From contig JAIBCC010000020.1 of the NCBI GenBank assembly GCA_019694395.1, forward strand, positions 1 to 64,000: a DNA stretch of 64,000 nt. Reading direction: 5' to 3'. The stretch comes from Pyrinomonadaceae bacterium (lineage in GTDB: Bacteria; Acidobacteriota; Blastocatellia; Pyrinomonadales; Pyrinomonadaceae). The position numbers and the translations under genes were made by a program. Below the pieces are notes generated by a model, which searched no databases, had not been told where the DNA came from, and saw nothing but the letters and a program-made list of their open reading frames with translations. Of this stretch, positions 1-8,800 are shown one piece after another; within the stretch, counting starts at the first letter, position 1, and every line of letters starts with the position of its first letter.

Positions 1-109
1 TTTCAATGTCGTAGTTTGTCCGCGAAAGACATAAACCCGCCGCATTGTTAAAGGCTTCGTAACAAGTTTTGTTCAACCTGCCAATTAAAGATTTCAGATT
101 TACATTCAT
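1..109 (-). CDS. tssH: T6SS ATPase TssH/ClpV, N-terminal fragment
   Basis: Only the first 36 codons are inside the window; the gene continues past the left edge. The peptide starts MNVNLKSLIGRLN and continues through an AAGLCLSRTNYD segment, which matches the N-terminal Clp-N repeat of ClpV. This AAA+ ATPase disassembles the contracted TssB-TssC sheath. The ATG at 109-107 lies 42 nt after the end of tssG on the same strand, so it probably belongs to the same transcript. Identification rests on a short but distinctive stretch plus the T6SS context; the ATPase motifs cannot be seen. Confidence 0.85.
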   Translation of the reverse strand, partial: MNVNLKSLIGRLNKTCYEAFNNAAGLCLSRTNYDIE

Positions 110-151
110 TTCTTATGCTCCTTCAAATTCTTCTAGTTTGATTGCTTTGGT

Positions 152-1162
152 TTAACTTTTTATTTGTAAAATTACTTGTTCATCGTCTTGCTGAAACGGT
201 TTGGTTTTTAAAAACGAAGTCCAACCGAGCATCGGACGACGTTTAGCACGAGTCGTCAAAATACAGCTGGGAACTTCTTTTGCTTTTAATTTTAATTGCA
301 CGTCAAAATCAAATTCGCCCGTATTCATAAAACTGACAATCGAAAGCATCGGTTTATGCGCCGTTCCGTTCGGCAAAAAGGCTTGGAATTGTTGAAAGCT
401 CAAAGCTCCCAACACAATTCTAAATTTTGATTGATAGTCCCACACCCGCGTTCCGATAATCGTATTTATGCCAAGCGAATTGTTGGCTGTGCCAAGTCGG
501 GAAACACTTTGTTCATCAAGCTCTAACCATTGACCGCTAAATTGTTGAATTTTTGCCTTAATTTTGAAATAATCCGCCAAAATTTGTTGCAATGCGCTCG
601 CCGAATGCGGTTTTTGAGCAATTAAGCCGCCGTATGGAATTAAACCTTCGTCGTCTAAATCCATCCGTCCGCGCATTCCGTGCGTGCCGAGTCCGAGAAA
701 ATCGAACAAATATTCGGTGAATTCATCTTTGCCGCGTTCGTATTGGATCGGAAAGCGGTATTTTTCCCAAGCACGATAAAAAATTGTGACAGAACGGTGA
801 GTAAAAATGTCTAAAAATGCCCACAAAGTCGTGTCGCCGTAACGGGCACGGTCAACCACTAATTCAGTGTAGTGCATCGGCAAAGCACCGACCATTCCGA
901 CCATTCCCATAAAATTGACGAACATTTCGAGTTTTTGTTTGGTTTCGTCTTCTCTTGTAACATCTTTAATTTGATGGACTTCGCTGACCGGATAATTTAA
1001 TGAAACCTGAGTGCGGAATCTGACGACTTCGTCCTGTGGAGTTACACTTCGACCAACTGCGGTGCGTTCAGGATAAATCCTTTCTAAAAGGCGCACAGCC
1101 TGAAAAAAGTCGAACTTATAAGGTTCGTCAAGGAGTTCTTGATTTAGGGGCTTCTTAGACAT
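152..1162 (-). CDS. tssG: T6SS baseplate subunit TssG
   Basis: This 336-aa protein is of usual TssG (ImpH/VasB) length. Near the N-terminus it has the family signature of an FDFFQAVRLLE segment, followed by residues typical of the baseplate wedge protein (VRFRTQVSLNYP, then MVGALPMHYTE). TssG joins TssF and TssE in the wedge on which the sheath polymerises. The gene lies 54 nt downstream of tssF, separated by an AT-rich repeat, and is followed by tssH. The ATG at 1162 is the first in frame. No truncation or frameshift is visible. Confidence 0.93.
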   Translation of the reverse strand: MSKKPLNQELLDEPYKFDFFQAVRLLERIYPERTAVGRSVTPQDEVVRFRTQVSLNYPVSEVHQIKDVTREDETKQKLEMFVNFMGMVGMVGALPMHYTELVVDRARYGDTTLWAFLDIFTHRSVTIFYRAWEKYRFPIQYERGKDEFTEYLFDFLGLGTHGMRGRMDLDDEGLIPYGGLIAQKPHSASALQQILADYFKIKAKIQQFSGQWLELDEQSVSRLGTANNSLGINTIIGTRVWDYQSKFRIVLGALSFQQFQAFLPNGTAHKPMLSIVSFMNTGEFDFDVQLKLKAKEVPSCILTTRAKRRPMLGWTSFLKTKPFQQDDEQVILQIKS

Positions 1163-1170
1163 AAAAGTAA

Positions 1171-1200
1171 TGCAAAATTAAAAATTAAAAATGCAAAATT
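1171..1200. repeat. AT-rich near-palindromic short repeat
   Basis: The gap between tssF and tssG is filled by TGCAAAATT, two AAAATT-type units, then TGCAAAATT again, so the same 9-mer is found at both ends. It resembles other short-period intergenic repeats in this window but belongs to a separate sequence family. No function can be assigned. Confidence 0.5.
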
Positions 1201-1216
1201 ATGAAGATAATTATAA

Positions 1217-3106
1217 TTAAATCAAAATTTGGTCGCCTGCGCGCGGCATCCAGCGTTTGATTTCGCCTTCGCGCTGTTTACTTTTAATTACAAGCTGATT
1301 AAACGAATTTGACGAAACGTAAATCCCAAAAAATCTTTCCAAAACGGATGCAAACAAAAACATTCCGCTGCCGACAAATTCGGCTTCATCAAATTCGAGC
1401 GTGGTTTCGATTCCACGCACAAAACCTGCCCCGATACGGTTTCCGATTTGACGCACTACTTTTTTGCTTTCGATTCCGGTAATTCCCAAAATTTGTTTGC
1501 GCGTCACGGAAGAATCGTTGTAGTTATAAAGCTGTAAAATTTCCTGCAAGGCTTCCGGCACGCCGTTTTGATTTTCCAAAAGCGAAAGATGATTCAAATT
1601 AAGATGTGAAATTAGTCGCCAATGCGCGGCACGGCGACGCGGCGGTCGTAAAGTTTCGGTTGGTTTAGTTAAACATCTAACTCTTGAAACCAAGGCAGTT
1701 CCTTCGACATCAAAATCATTTTCTTTTCCGCCGAAAGGTAATTTTGCGGGTAAATCCCGATTGGTGCAGGTGGCTTTGACCGTAATTACTTCTTCTGAAG
1801 GAACTCGCGGATTAAGATTCATATCCACCATTGTTAAGAACATTTCCGTTCCGTCATCGTCCAATCTTTCGGAATTTCGGCGTGTTGCATACCAAAAGAC
1901 TTTTTCCATTTGTTCCCCGTAAGCATGGCGCAAGGAATAAAACGGTGAAAATTCCCGAATGATATTGGTGCGCGGATCAGAGGTGATAACGTCATCAATT
2001 GAGTAAACTTCGGTAGTTAATTGACGATGCACGTCGGGGATCAGATGATATTCAAATTTTTGCTGTGAAAGATAAATCGGATCGGAAGTTTGCTTAAAAA
2101 GATTGATGATCGGAGTGCAGCCAAGCACAAAAGTGTCGGTCGTAATCGGCGCACGTGGCGGTCTGACATTTTTTAATTTGATAACAATGTCAAAGTGGCT
2201 GCCGAATTTTTTGGCAATTGCCTGATCAAGACCGTAAATATCAAAAAATAAGAATTTATAAGGAAAGGTAAAATATTCAGTTAAAAGACGATAACCCAAA
2301 AATGAGCGTTTGGAATACGGCAGCATTCCTTCATCTTCTCCAAATCCTACCTGTTTAATTACATCAGGAGTCAATGTTACCGATTCAGGCAATTTTATCT
2401 GAAAATTAGACATTGAGGTCATTGTCTTGTTAGTAATCGGCGGCTCTTTCGGGAAAAATTCCACGGCGGTGGCGTGGTTAAAAATCAATTCGTAAAGCGG
2501 ATAAACTAGCTGCGGATCACCGTTGAGGTAAAACCGCAAAAATTTTGGCGGTTCTTTACTTTCTCCGTCTTTGACCTCAGCAAGTTTTGAATCACCATAA
2601 CAACGCATACTGATCCGCAATTGAGCATCGGTCATTACGCCTTGGGCGTTGGGCGGCGCGGAGGATTCCAATCCGGCATCAATTACCTCCATCGGCAAAA
2701 GCTGAACGTCATAACAGGTTTGAAAACGACACGGGGTTCCGTCAACCGGACGCGAATACATTTTTGCTCCGCGTTGGATCTTTTGGGCGGTAGTTATTTT
2801 ATCGTTGGCTGAACCGTAAAAAAATTGCGAAATTGCCATCGAAGGAATCGGAACGAGATAGTGCGGATATAAAACGTTCAGGAAAGACTCGGTGACTTCG
2901 GGCAATTCATCGTCAAGTTTAAGGCTGACGCGGGCAGTCAAATAAGCGAATGCCTCGATCATTCGCTCAACGTGCGGATCTTCAATTTTTTCCTCGTCCA
3001 ATTGCAGACGGGCAGCTACCTTTGGATATTTTTTGGCAAAATCAGCCCCCATTCTCCGAAGGAAAATCAATTCGCGTTCATAGTAACCTAAAAGTTCATC
3101 ACGCAT
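1217..3106 (-). CDS. tssF: T6SS baseplate subunit TssF
   Basis: This 629-aa protein starts MRDELLGYYERELIFLRRMG, the canonical N-terminus of TssF (ImpG/VasA), and has the family's usual length of about 600 residues. It is the major wedge protein of the cytoplasmic T6SS baseplate and forms a 2:1 complex with TssG. It follows the metzincin-like gene by 110 nt, a gap that holds a hairpin, and precedes tssG by 54 nt. The ATG at 3106 directly precedes the conserved N-terminus, so the start is secure. Confidence 0.94.
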   Translation of the reverse strand: MRDELLGYYERELIFLRRMGADFAKKYPKVAARLQLDEEKIEDPHVERMIEAFAYLTARVSLKLDDELPEVTESFLNVLYPHYLVPIPSMAISQFFYGSANDKITTAQKIQRGAKMYSRPVDGTPCRFQTCYDVQLLPMEVIDAGLESSAPPNAQGVMTDAQLRISMRCYGDSKLAEVKDGESKEPPKFLRFYLNGDPQLVYPLYELIFNHATAVEFFPKEPPITNKTMTSMSNFQIKLPESVTLTPDVIKQVGFGEDEGMLPYSKRSFLGYRLLTEYFTFPYKFLFFDIYGLDQAIAKKFGSHFDIVIKLKNVRPPRAPITTDTFVLGCTPIINLFKQTSDPIYLSQQKFEYHLIPDVHRQLTTEVYSIDDVITSDPRTNIIREFSPFYSLRHAYGEQMEKVFWYATRRNSERLDDDGTEMFLTMVDMNLNPRVPSEEVITVKATCTNRDLPAKLPFGGKENDFDVEGTALVSRVRCLTKPTETLRPPRRRAAHWRLISHLNLNHLSLLENQNGVPEALQEILQLYNYNDSSVTRKQILGITGIESKKVVRQIGNRIGAGFVRGIETTLEFDEAEFVGSGMFLFASVLERFFGIYVSSNSFNQLVIKSKQREGEIKRWMPRAGDQILI

Positions 3107-3129
3107 TTATTTAGGTGAAATAAGAAAAC

Positions 3130-3159
3130 AAATTGAGGACATTTTTTTGCCCTCAATTT
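3130..3159 (-). terminator. Hairpin between protease gene and tssF
   Basis: Arms AAATTGAGG (3130-3138) and CCTCAATTT (3151-3159) form a perfect 9-bp stem around a 12-nt loop. On the minus strand the stem is followed by a U-rich stretch interrupted by G and C, so it is at best a weak or attenuating terminator between the metzincin-like gene and tssF. Confidence 0.5.
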
Positions 3160-3216
3160 TTCATTTATTTATATTGTAACTGTTATCTCAAGATTGACAA
3201 CTATTTTTATCAATAT

Positions 3217-4044
3217 TTAGGCTGTGACCATAAAAGGAGGCATTTCAGCCAATTTAACTTGCCATTTTGCGGCATCGGTTCCGGTGTGTTGGGCAATTCG
3301 TTTCACCCACGGCTCGGCATTTACCTCATCAAATTTGGTGCCGTAACCCATAATGTTTTCAGCAATGCTTGGCGGTCCGCCAAAGCCGTAGCAACGGTTT
3401 GAATTTGCGCCACCCGCTGACATCGGATCGCTTGGATTTCCGGCAATTGCCAAAGTGCAGGCAGCAGTTTTTTTCAAAACGCCGATGTGGGGTTGTCCGA
3501 GTGCGTGTCCAATCTCGTGTGGAATTGTATAATGGACGATATTGGTTTTATTACCACCTGCATCAGGAATTTGGAATGTATGGGCAACTCCATCTAATGA
3601 ATCGTAAGTTACTGCATCAGAACGAAATGTGGTGCTGTCCCCCGTCACGGTGTCATCAAGTTTAGCTACTTTAATTTTCATTTGCGCCATTGCCGGAGTA
3701 TTCCAAACCTGAACAAAAAGTTCGCATTTAATATTCGGACGGAATTTTACATAACCGGCATCAATATCAAGTTCTTTAAAATCCTTGGGCGGAATCAGCC
3801 AAAATTGATTATTCCACATATCAGCTTGAGCAAAGATTGTATCTCTGAAGTTATACCATTCGAGCTGAGTCCATTCACGCACTTTAAACGAATTGTTATC
3901 AAAATCATTAAAAGTCGTCACGCCCGTAACTTTTTGCGGACAAATTCCCAAACGTAACCGTAAAACGTGATTTTCACCGGCATTCTTGCTGATTGTTAGC
4001 TCCGAATGAAAAGTGGTTAAATCTTCTATTGATGTTTTTACCAT
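3217..4044 (-). CDS. Metzincin-like metalloprotease inside the T6SS locus
   Basis: This 275-aa protein carries HEIGHALGQPH at residues 176-186, the HExxHxxGxxH zinc motif of metzincins (ligands H176, H180, H186; base E177). It is followed by an IMGYG segment at 231-235 suited to the Met-turn. No N-terminal signal peptide or membrane segment is visible. Two Cys (196, 218) bracket a Gly/Ser-rich loop between the zinc site and Met-turn. It sits 23 nt downstream of tssE and upstream of tssF on the same strand. The position and lack of a signal suggest a T6SS cargo or effector, but this is inference; a structural or processing role is possible. I do not recognise the N-terminal 150 residues. No obvious immunity gene is adjacent. 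Confidence 0.75.
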   Translation of the reverse strand: MVKTSIEDLTTFHSELTISKNAGENHVLRLRLGICPQKVTGVTTFNDFDNNSFKVREWTQLEWYNFRDTIFAQADMWNNQFWLIPPKDFKELDIDAGYVKFRPNIKCELFVQVWNTPAMAQMKIKVAKLDDTVTGDSTTFRSDAVTYDSLDGVAHTFQIPDAGGNKTNIVHYTIPHEIGHALGQPHIGVLKKTAACTLAIAGNPSDPMSAGGANSNRCYGFGGPPSIAENIMGYGTKFDEVNAEPWVKRIAQHTGTDAAKWQVKLAEMPPFMVTA

Positions 4045-4067
4045 TTCTACTCCTTTTTAAAATTTGA

Positions 4068-4553
4068 CTATCTCTCTTTGATCTCGAAATCACCGCTTCC
4101 CAATTGCAGCACCGTGTCAAACACAATCGGTTCGGGAGTTGGCTCAACATCTAACCGCGCTTCTATTTTAAATTTCAACACCCGTTCGACATTGCTGATC
4201 GGTTCAACCGAAATTTTAACGTCCAAAAATCTTGGCTCGAAAAATTTGATAGCATTTTCTAATGATTTGATCAGGTGTTTTTGTTCGTTTGGATTACGCG
4301 GAGTAAATCCCGTAAAATCCGGCAAACCGTAAAGTAAGACCGATTTATTGGTTTCTTCCAAAGATTCGGGAATTTCGTAAGCCATGTGACGGGTGTTCAA
4401 AAGCCATTCAAGGTCTCGTTTGACTGATAGTTTTAGTTCGGCTAAAGAACGTGAGCGTGATTTTGGTGCTTCTTTGGTTTCTTTCGGTTCAAAGTCAATT
4501 AACCGGTCAAGAACCGAAGGGGTTATCCGAATTTCGTGATCTGTTCTCGACAT
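4068..4553 (-). CDS. tssE: T6SS baseplate subunit TssE (gp25-like)
   Basis: This 161-aa protein has the gp25/TssE layout. It begins with an N-terminal SVLDRLIDFEP segment and then has SLAELKLSVKRDLEWLLNTR, the typical first helix of the lysozyme-like gp25 fold. A VLLYGLPDFTG segment and the LENAIKFFEPR helix of the family follow. TssE nucleates sheath assembly with TssF and TssG. It lies 311 nt downstream of hcp and 23 nt upstream of the metzincin-like gene. Length fits the family. Confidence 0.92.
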   Translation of the reverse strand: MSRTDHEIRITPSVLDRLIDFEPKETKEAPKSRSRSLAELKLSVKRDLEWLLNTRHMAYEIPESLEETNKSVLLYGLPDFTGFTPRNPNEQKHLIKSLENAIKFFEPRFLDVKISVEPISNVERVLKFKIEARLDVEPTPEPIVFDTVLQLGSGDFEIKER

Positions 4554-4864
4554 AGTCGGAAAAATTTGGTGGTCTCAGACGGTTTTAATTTTAAGATAAA
4601 ACTGAAGTCACAAAGATAGTATATTACTTCAAATAATTGGGGCAAGTGCCTTTTTCAATTCCGAAAAATCCAGGTGACTTTACTGTTGCTCTTTATAAAT
4701 TAAAAACTTCTATTTAATTATTCAAGAAATTTTTTGGAGTAAATACCCAAATTATTTCTTTTTTTTACCGCTTATGGTAATTTGAGCCTCGCTTTGAATT
4801 GCTTCGCGGCAGAGACTCAAATTATTGAAGTTTAACTTGTTAGATAAAAAACTTTGTTTATTAA
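4554..4864. other. hcp-tssE intergenic region with one hairpin
   Basis: This 311-nt AT-rich gap holds no credible gene. It contains an inverted repeat, AATTTGAG at 4779-4786 and CTCAAATT at 4816-4823, with extra partial pairing inside. On the minus strand the hairpin is followed by an A-run, not a U-run, so it does not look like a standard terminator. It could stabilise the 3' end of hcp mRNA or mark a processing point. A promoter for tssE and downstream genes may lie here but none is clear. Confidence 0.5.
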
Positions 4865-5356
4865 TTAAACGCTGTCTTTTTTGATTTTTTGTTTTTGATC
4901 CCAGCCTTTGCCAACGAATCCTTCCATTGAACCGTCGATCTTTTGTTCTGCATATTCCATAACAACTGCGGCAAAGTTAAGAGAAATATTTTCGAGTGGA
5001 ACTCCGCCTTCTCCGGTTCCGCCTGTTTGATATGAAGAAACAATCAAATCGCAGAAAGTAACTTTCAAATATTCTTGTTGTTCGGTTCCTGCTTTGCGGC
5101 AAGTCAGAACTGCTTGAGGAATGTGTTCACCGGTGGCGCATTTTTGCATCAAAACGTTTGAGCTTTTTTGCATCGTTTGGGTGAAGTGAAAGTCTTGCAT
5201 ACTTACAACTCCGGCACCGATACCGCCGCCGCCTGCTGCGGTTCCGCTGTTGCTACAGCCCCATGACCAAGACAAAACATCGATTTCACCAGCGTGGACT
5301 GAATCTTTACTTTCACCCGGAACACCTTCGATCTTTAAGAAAACATCAACTGCCAT
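4865..5356 (-). CDS. hcp: T6SS inner-tube protein Hcp
   Basis: This 163-aa protein matches Hcp1 (TssD): MAVDVFLKIEGVPGES at the start, VLSWSWG in strand 2, the DFHFTQTMQKSS segment, and AVLTCRKAG followed by YLKVTFCD. Hcp forms the stacked hexameric rings of the T6SS tube and is released into target cells. A strong AAAAGGAG ribosome binding site lies 9 nt before the ATG. The gene is set off from tssC by an intrinsic terminator and from tssE by a 311-nt gap, so it may be a separately controlled, highly expressed unit. A Gly-rich insertion lies around residues 37-48. Confidence 0.96.
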   Translation of the reverse strand: MAVDVFLKIEGVPGESKDSVHAGEIDVLSWSWGCSNSGTAAGGGGIGAGVVSMQDFHFTQTMQKSSNVLMQKCATGEHIPQAVLTCRKAGTEQQEYLKVTFCDLIVSSYQTGGTGEGGVPLENISLNFAAVVMEYAEQKIDGSMEGFVGKGWDQKQKIKKDSV

Positions 5357-5535
5357 ATTTTTTTTCTCCTTTTATTTTTTGAACTCGCTACGACGATTCA
5401 AATTTTTTTATAAATTTTTGATTTAGAATTAACTACTTTATTTTCAAAATGACTTTTTTTCAGTTCATCTTAGCGGTTAATTATTCGCTACATTTTGAAA
5501 GACGAAAGTTAATTCCCTTTTTGCGGAATTTTTTG

Positions 5536-5583
5536 AAAAAAATTTTAAGGTTAAATAAAAATTTCCTATTTAACCTTAAAATT
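5536..5583 (-). terminator. Intrinsic terminator between tssC and hcp
   Basis: Arms at 5541-5556 and 5568-5583 form a perfect 16-bp stem with an 11-nt loop. On the minus strand it is followed directly by a T-run at 5536-5540 that extends the last T residues of the stem. It starts 8 nt past the tssC stop codon. It should end or thin out the tssK-tssC transcript before hcp. Confidence 0.85.
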
Positions 5584-5590
5584 GTTGGGT

Positions 5591-7078
5591 TTAGCCTTTT
5601 GCCGGCGGCGGTAAATCTGCCACTAAGCGCAAGGAGACAGAAAGTTCATCGAGTTGGAAATGCGGTTTTAAGAATGCTACTGAACGGTAGCAGCCCGGTT
5701 TACCCGGAATTTCAACCACATCAATTCTGGCATCACGCAGCGGACGTTTGGCTTTAGCATCTGCTGAAGCTGAATCATCCGGCGTAACATATTGTGCAAT
5801 CCATTTGTTCAAGAAGCGTTGGCATTCGTCACGGGACATAAACGAGCCGACTTTATCACGCATCATTGATTTCAAATAGTGTGCGAAACGCGATACTGCA
5901 AAGATATATTGCAATTGGGTTGAAAGCCGTGCATTTGCATTGGCTGCATCCGAATCATATTTCTTTGCTTTATTGCAGGATTGTGTGGCAAAGAACGCGG
6001 CATAATCCGTTCCTTTGCAGTGAACAAGCGGAATAAAGCCGTTGTCGGAAAATTCTTTTTCCCGACGGTCGGTAATCGCCACTTCGGTTGGACATTTCAT
6101 GGCGACTTCGCCTTCGTCGGTTTCAAAAGTATGTGTCGGCAACCCGTCAACTAAACCGCCGCCTTCAACCCCGCGAATGGCTACACACCATCCGTGCATC
6201 GAAAAAGCTTCGGTCAGGCGCACACCGAGCGCATAAGCGGCATTGCTCCACAAATATTTTTTGTGATCGGTTCCGTCAACATCTTCTTCAAAATTGAAAG
6301 TTTCAGTCGGTTTGGTAGCTGCACCGTAAGGCTCACGTCCGAGAACGTGCGGCAAGGTCAGACCAACGTAACGCGAATCTTCAGATTCACGGAAGCTACG
6401 CCATTTTGCATATTCCGTGCGGTCAAAGATTTTTGAAACGTCACGAACTTCGGTCATTTCACCAAAAGTGTCCCAACCGAACAATCCCGGCGATGCTGCG
6501 CTCAGGAAAGGAGCATGGGAAGCGGCGGCAACTTGCGAAAGTTTTTCCAAAAGTGCCAGATCTTGCGGATGATTACCGAATTCAAAATCACCGATCAATG
6601 CTCCGTAAGGCGCACCACCGAAGGTTCCGTATTCTTCTTCGTAGATCTTTTTGAAAAGTGCCGATTGGTCAAATTCGAGTGCACGTTCAAAATCTTTAAC
6701 GAGTTCTTTTTTAGAAGCATTCATGACCCGGATTTTTAACTGAGTGCCGGTCAAACTGTTGCTGACCAAATGATGTAATCCGCGCCAGGAGCCTTCCAAC
6801 CTTTGGAATTCTTCCTGGTGCATAATTTCATTCAATTGGGCTGACAACAATCGGTCAATCTCAGCAATCCGAGCGTTGATTGCAACATCCATATTCTTAG
6901 ACATCGTGAGTTCGCCCGCCATTACCTGGCTGACAAATTCCGAAATCATATCTTTGGCGCGTTCCTTTTGAAATTCATCCCGCGCCATTTTGCCTTCGGT
7001 CAAAATTTGATCCAGTAGGCTAACCTCTTGCTCTTGGGCTTCGGCGGCGACAGCTTCTTGTGCTTGTTTTTCAGCCAT
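5591..7078 (-). CDS. tssC: T6SS contractile sheath large subunit TssC
   Basis: This 495-aa protein has the full TssC/VipB pattern. It includes an FQRLEGSWRGLHHLVSNS segment, then KKELVKDFE, a YGTFGGAPYGALIGDFEFG segment, PFLSAASPGLFG, and a C-terminal region rich in the sheath hand-shake strands. With TssB it forms the contractile sheath around the Hcp tube and is recycled by ClpV. The ATG at 7078 lies 1 nt after the tssB stop, so the two subunits are translationally linked. An intrinsic terminator follows. Confidence 0.97.
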   Translation of the reverse strand: MAEKQAQEAVAAEAQEQEVSLLDQILTEGKMARDEFQKERAKDMISEFVSQVMAGELTMSKNMDVAINARIAEIDRLLSAQLNEIMHQEEFQRLEGSWRGLHHLVSNSLTGTQLKIRVMNASKKELVKDFERALEFDQSALFKKIYEEEYGTFGGAPYGALIGDFEFGNHPQDLALLEKLSQVAAASHAPFLSAASPGLFGWDTFGEMTEVRDVSKIFDRTEYAKWRSFRESEDSRYVGLTLPHVLGREPYGAATKPTETFNFEEDVDGTDHKKYLWSNAAYALGVRLTEAFSMHGWCVAIRGVEGGGLVDGLPTHTFETDEGEVAMKCPTEVAITDRREKEFSDNGFIPLVHCKGTDYAAFFATQSCNKAKKYDSDAANANARLSTQLQYIFAVSRFAHYLKSMMRDKVGSFMSRDECQRFLNKWIAQYVTPDDSASADAKAKRPLRDARIDVVEIPGKPGCYRSVAFLKPHFQLDELSVSLRLVADLPPPAKG

Positions 7079-7079
7079 T

Positions 7080-7595
7080 TTACTCCTCCTTCTTATCCAA
7101 ACCGAGCGAATCGCTCAATTGTTTTTGCTTATCAGAATTGGAAATAATATCTTCGAGCATACTTTCAAGTTTGTCGTTACCATCCATTTTTGACCGCAAA
7201 TCGGAGAGTTTTTGACGTGCCTCAACGAGTTTGCGAAGCGGATCAATTTGTTGAACGATATTGTCCGGCTCAAAGTCTTCGATGTTGTTGAATTTAAGTT
7301 CAACACCCATTTTACTTCCATCGTCTTGCAGTTTATTGTCAACCGAATAAGTCAAACGGGGCTTCATTCCAGCCATTACCTGATTAAAGTTATCAGGATC
7401 AATTTCAACAAACTTACGATTTTTAAGAGCCGGTAGCGGTTCTTCAGGTTTTCCGACGAAGTCTCCAAGGACACCGACCACAAAAGGCAGCTCCTTTAAT
7501 TCAATCGCTCCGCCAACCTCGACATCGTATGTAATATTGACGCGCGGGGGGCGAACTCTTTCCAGTTTGTGTTGCAAACTTTCTTTCTTTGGCAT
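7080..7595 (-). CDS. tssB: T6SS contractile sheath small subunit TssB
   Basis: This 171-aa protein has the TssB/VipA signature: an N-terminal SLQHKLERVRPPRVNITYDVE, then KELPFVVGVLGDFVG, RKFVEIDPDNF, MKPRL and the LRSKMDGNDKLE helix near the C-terminus, the ClpV-binding part in characterised homologues. It pairs with TssC in the sheath. The spacing to tssC is 1 nt and to tssA 52 nt. Length is normal for the family. Confidence 0.97.
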   Translation of the reverse strand: MPKKESLQHKLERVRPPRVNITYDVEVGGAIELKELPFVVGVLGDFVGKPEEPLPALKNRKFVEIDPDNFNQVMAGMKPRLTYSVDNKLQDDGSKMGVELKFNNIEDFEPDNIVQQIDPLRKLVEARQKLSDLRSKMDGNDKLESMLEDIISNSDKQKQLSDSLGLDKKEE

Positions 7596-7647
7596 ATCAA
7601 TAACTCCTTTTTTATTTTTAATCTAACTATGATTTGTTTAGAACTTT

Positions 7648-8787
7648 TTACTGCGGCGGTTCGTCCCCGCCGGTGTTAAATCCCAGTGTTTGTCTGATTG
7701 CCGCAATAATATTATCGTCTTTAATAACATCCTGCAGCCAGATTTCAAGCGGCATATTGCCCCATTTGACAGCACGTTGAATTATATAAGAAATCGGACT
7801 ATGCGGTTCCGTTTTGCGAAAATAATCAGCTAATTCGGAAAGACGTTTAAGCGCATCTCCGCGTGACTGAATCACACCGCTTCCGACAGCCATTCCTTTT
7901 TTAACTACAACAGTTTCGCCGTCTTCGCTTTCAACTGTTTCTTCAACAACTTCTTCTTCAATCGCATCAGGCTCGGCTTCACGCTTTTCGTCTAAAACTT
8001 TGCCAAAAACCTGACGAATTTCTTCGAGAGATTTTTTAATATCTTTCAAACCCGGCGTTTGATTGCGGTCATATTTTTCTTCGTTGACCTTATCAAGCTG
8101 ATTTAATTCTTCCCAACACTCTTCTAAAGCCTTATTAACCTGTTCGCAAAAAGCCCGATTCGTAGCGGCTTTAGCCACGCGCCACATATCACCGGTTTTT
8201 CTTTTTTCCGTCTCGGCTTGGATTTTAAGAGCTTTGATTCTTTCCTGTTCGGCATATTCCAATCCTGTCATTTCCGCCGGAAAATCAAATTGGGTGGATT
8301 CAAACCAATTGATGTAATTAAATCCTTCGCCTGCCGTAAATGGAATTTTTTTGACTGCCAGAGACATTTGATTGTTCATCCATTCAACAGCATTGGCGCG
8401 ACCTTCCATATCGCCTTCGTCAATTTCCGGGTAAAAAGTGTCCCAAAAATTTTCCTGAATTTGGCGCATTAACCGAATTCCATCCCGCAGACCAATAAAT
8501 CCGTGTTGATTGGTTAAGGCTTCGCACAACCAGGCGCAAACCTGTAAATCTTTGGTTTTGGTCGAAAGTGCGGGAACTGCCAGATTAATTACTTTGCGAA
8601 AATCAGAAACTTTGAGCTCTGATTTCCATTCTCCTAAATTTACGTCATCGTCTGCTCGACGGGCTTCGCGGATGTCATCATAAAGCCCTGAGTATTGCAT
8701 CGGCTCACCCGAAGGGTTTTCTCCCGGAATCGGAGTTAGTAAAACCTCAAAGTCAATAACAGGAGCTTGTGATTCAACTTGTGCCAT
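7648..8787 (-). CDS. tssA: T6SS cap/baseplate organiser TssA
   Basis: This 379-aa protein has the ImpA-N domain at about residues 10-130, including LLTPIPGENPSGEPMQYS and VCAWLCEALTNQHGF. An acidic, E/V-rich linker follows around 270-300. The C-terminal region (PHSPISYIIQRAVKWGNMPL, then LQDVIKD) resembles the TssA C-terminal domain. TssA primes tube and sheath polymerisation and stays at the distal end of the growing sheath. It lies between tagJ and tssB; the upstream gap contains a long inverted repeat. Confidence 0.92.
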   Translation of the reverse strand: MAQVESQAPVIDFEVLLTPIPGENPSGEPMQYSGLYDDIREARRADDDVNLGEWKSELKVSDFRKVINLAVPALSTKTKDLQVCAWLCEALTNQHGFIGLRDGIRLMRQIQENFWDTFYPEIDEGDMEGRANAVEWMNNQMSLAVKKIPFTAGEGFNYINWFESTQFDFPAEMTGLEYAEQERIKALKIQAETEKRKTGDMWRVAKAATNRAFCEQVNKALEECWEELNQLDKVNEEKYDRNQTPGLKDIKKSLEEIRQVFGKVLDEKREAEPDAIEEEVVEETVESEDGETVVVKKGMAVGSGVIQSRGDALKRLSELADYFRKTEPHSPISYIIQRAVKWGNMPLEIWLQDVIKDDNIIAAIRQTLGFNTGGDEPPQ

Positions 8788-8800
8788 ATTTCTTTTGTTT

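Noticed and set aside
4779-4823. Terminator after hcp
   Set aside because: The hairpin is real but is followed by an A-run on the transcribed strand rather than U, so it is listed only as part of the intergenic region.
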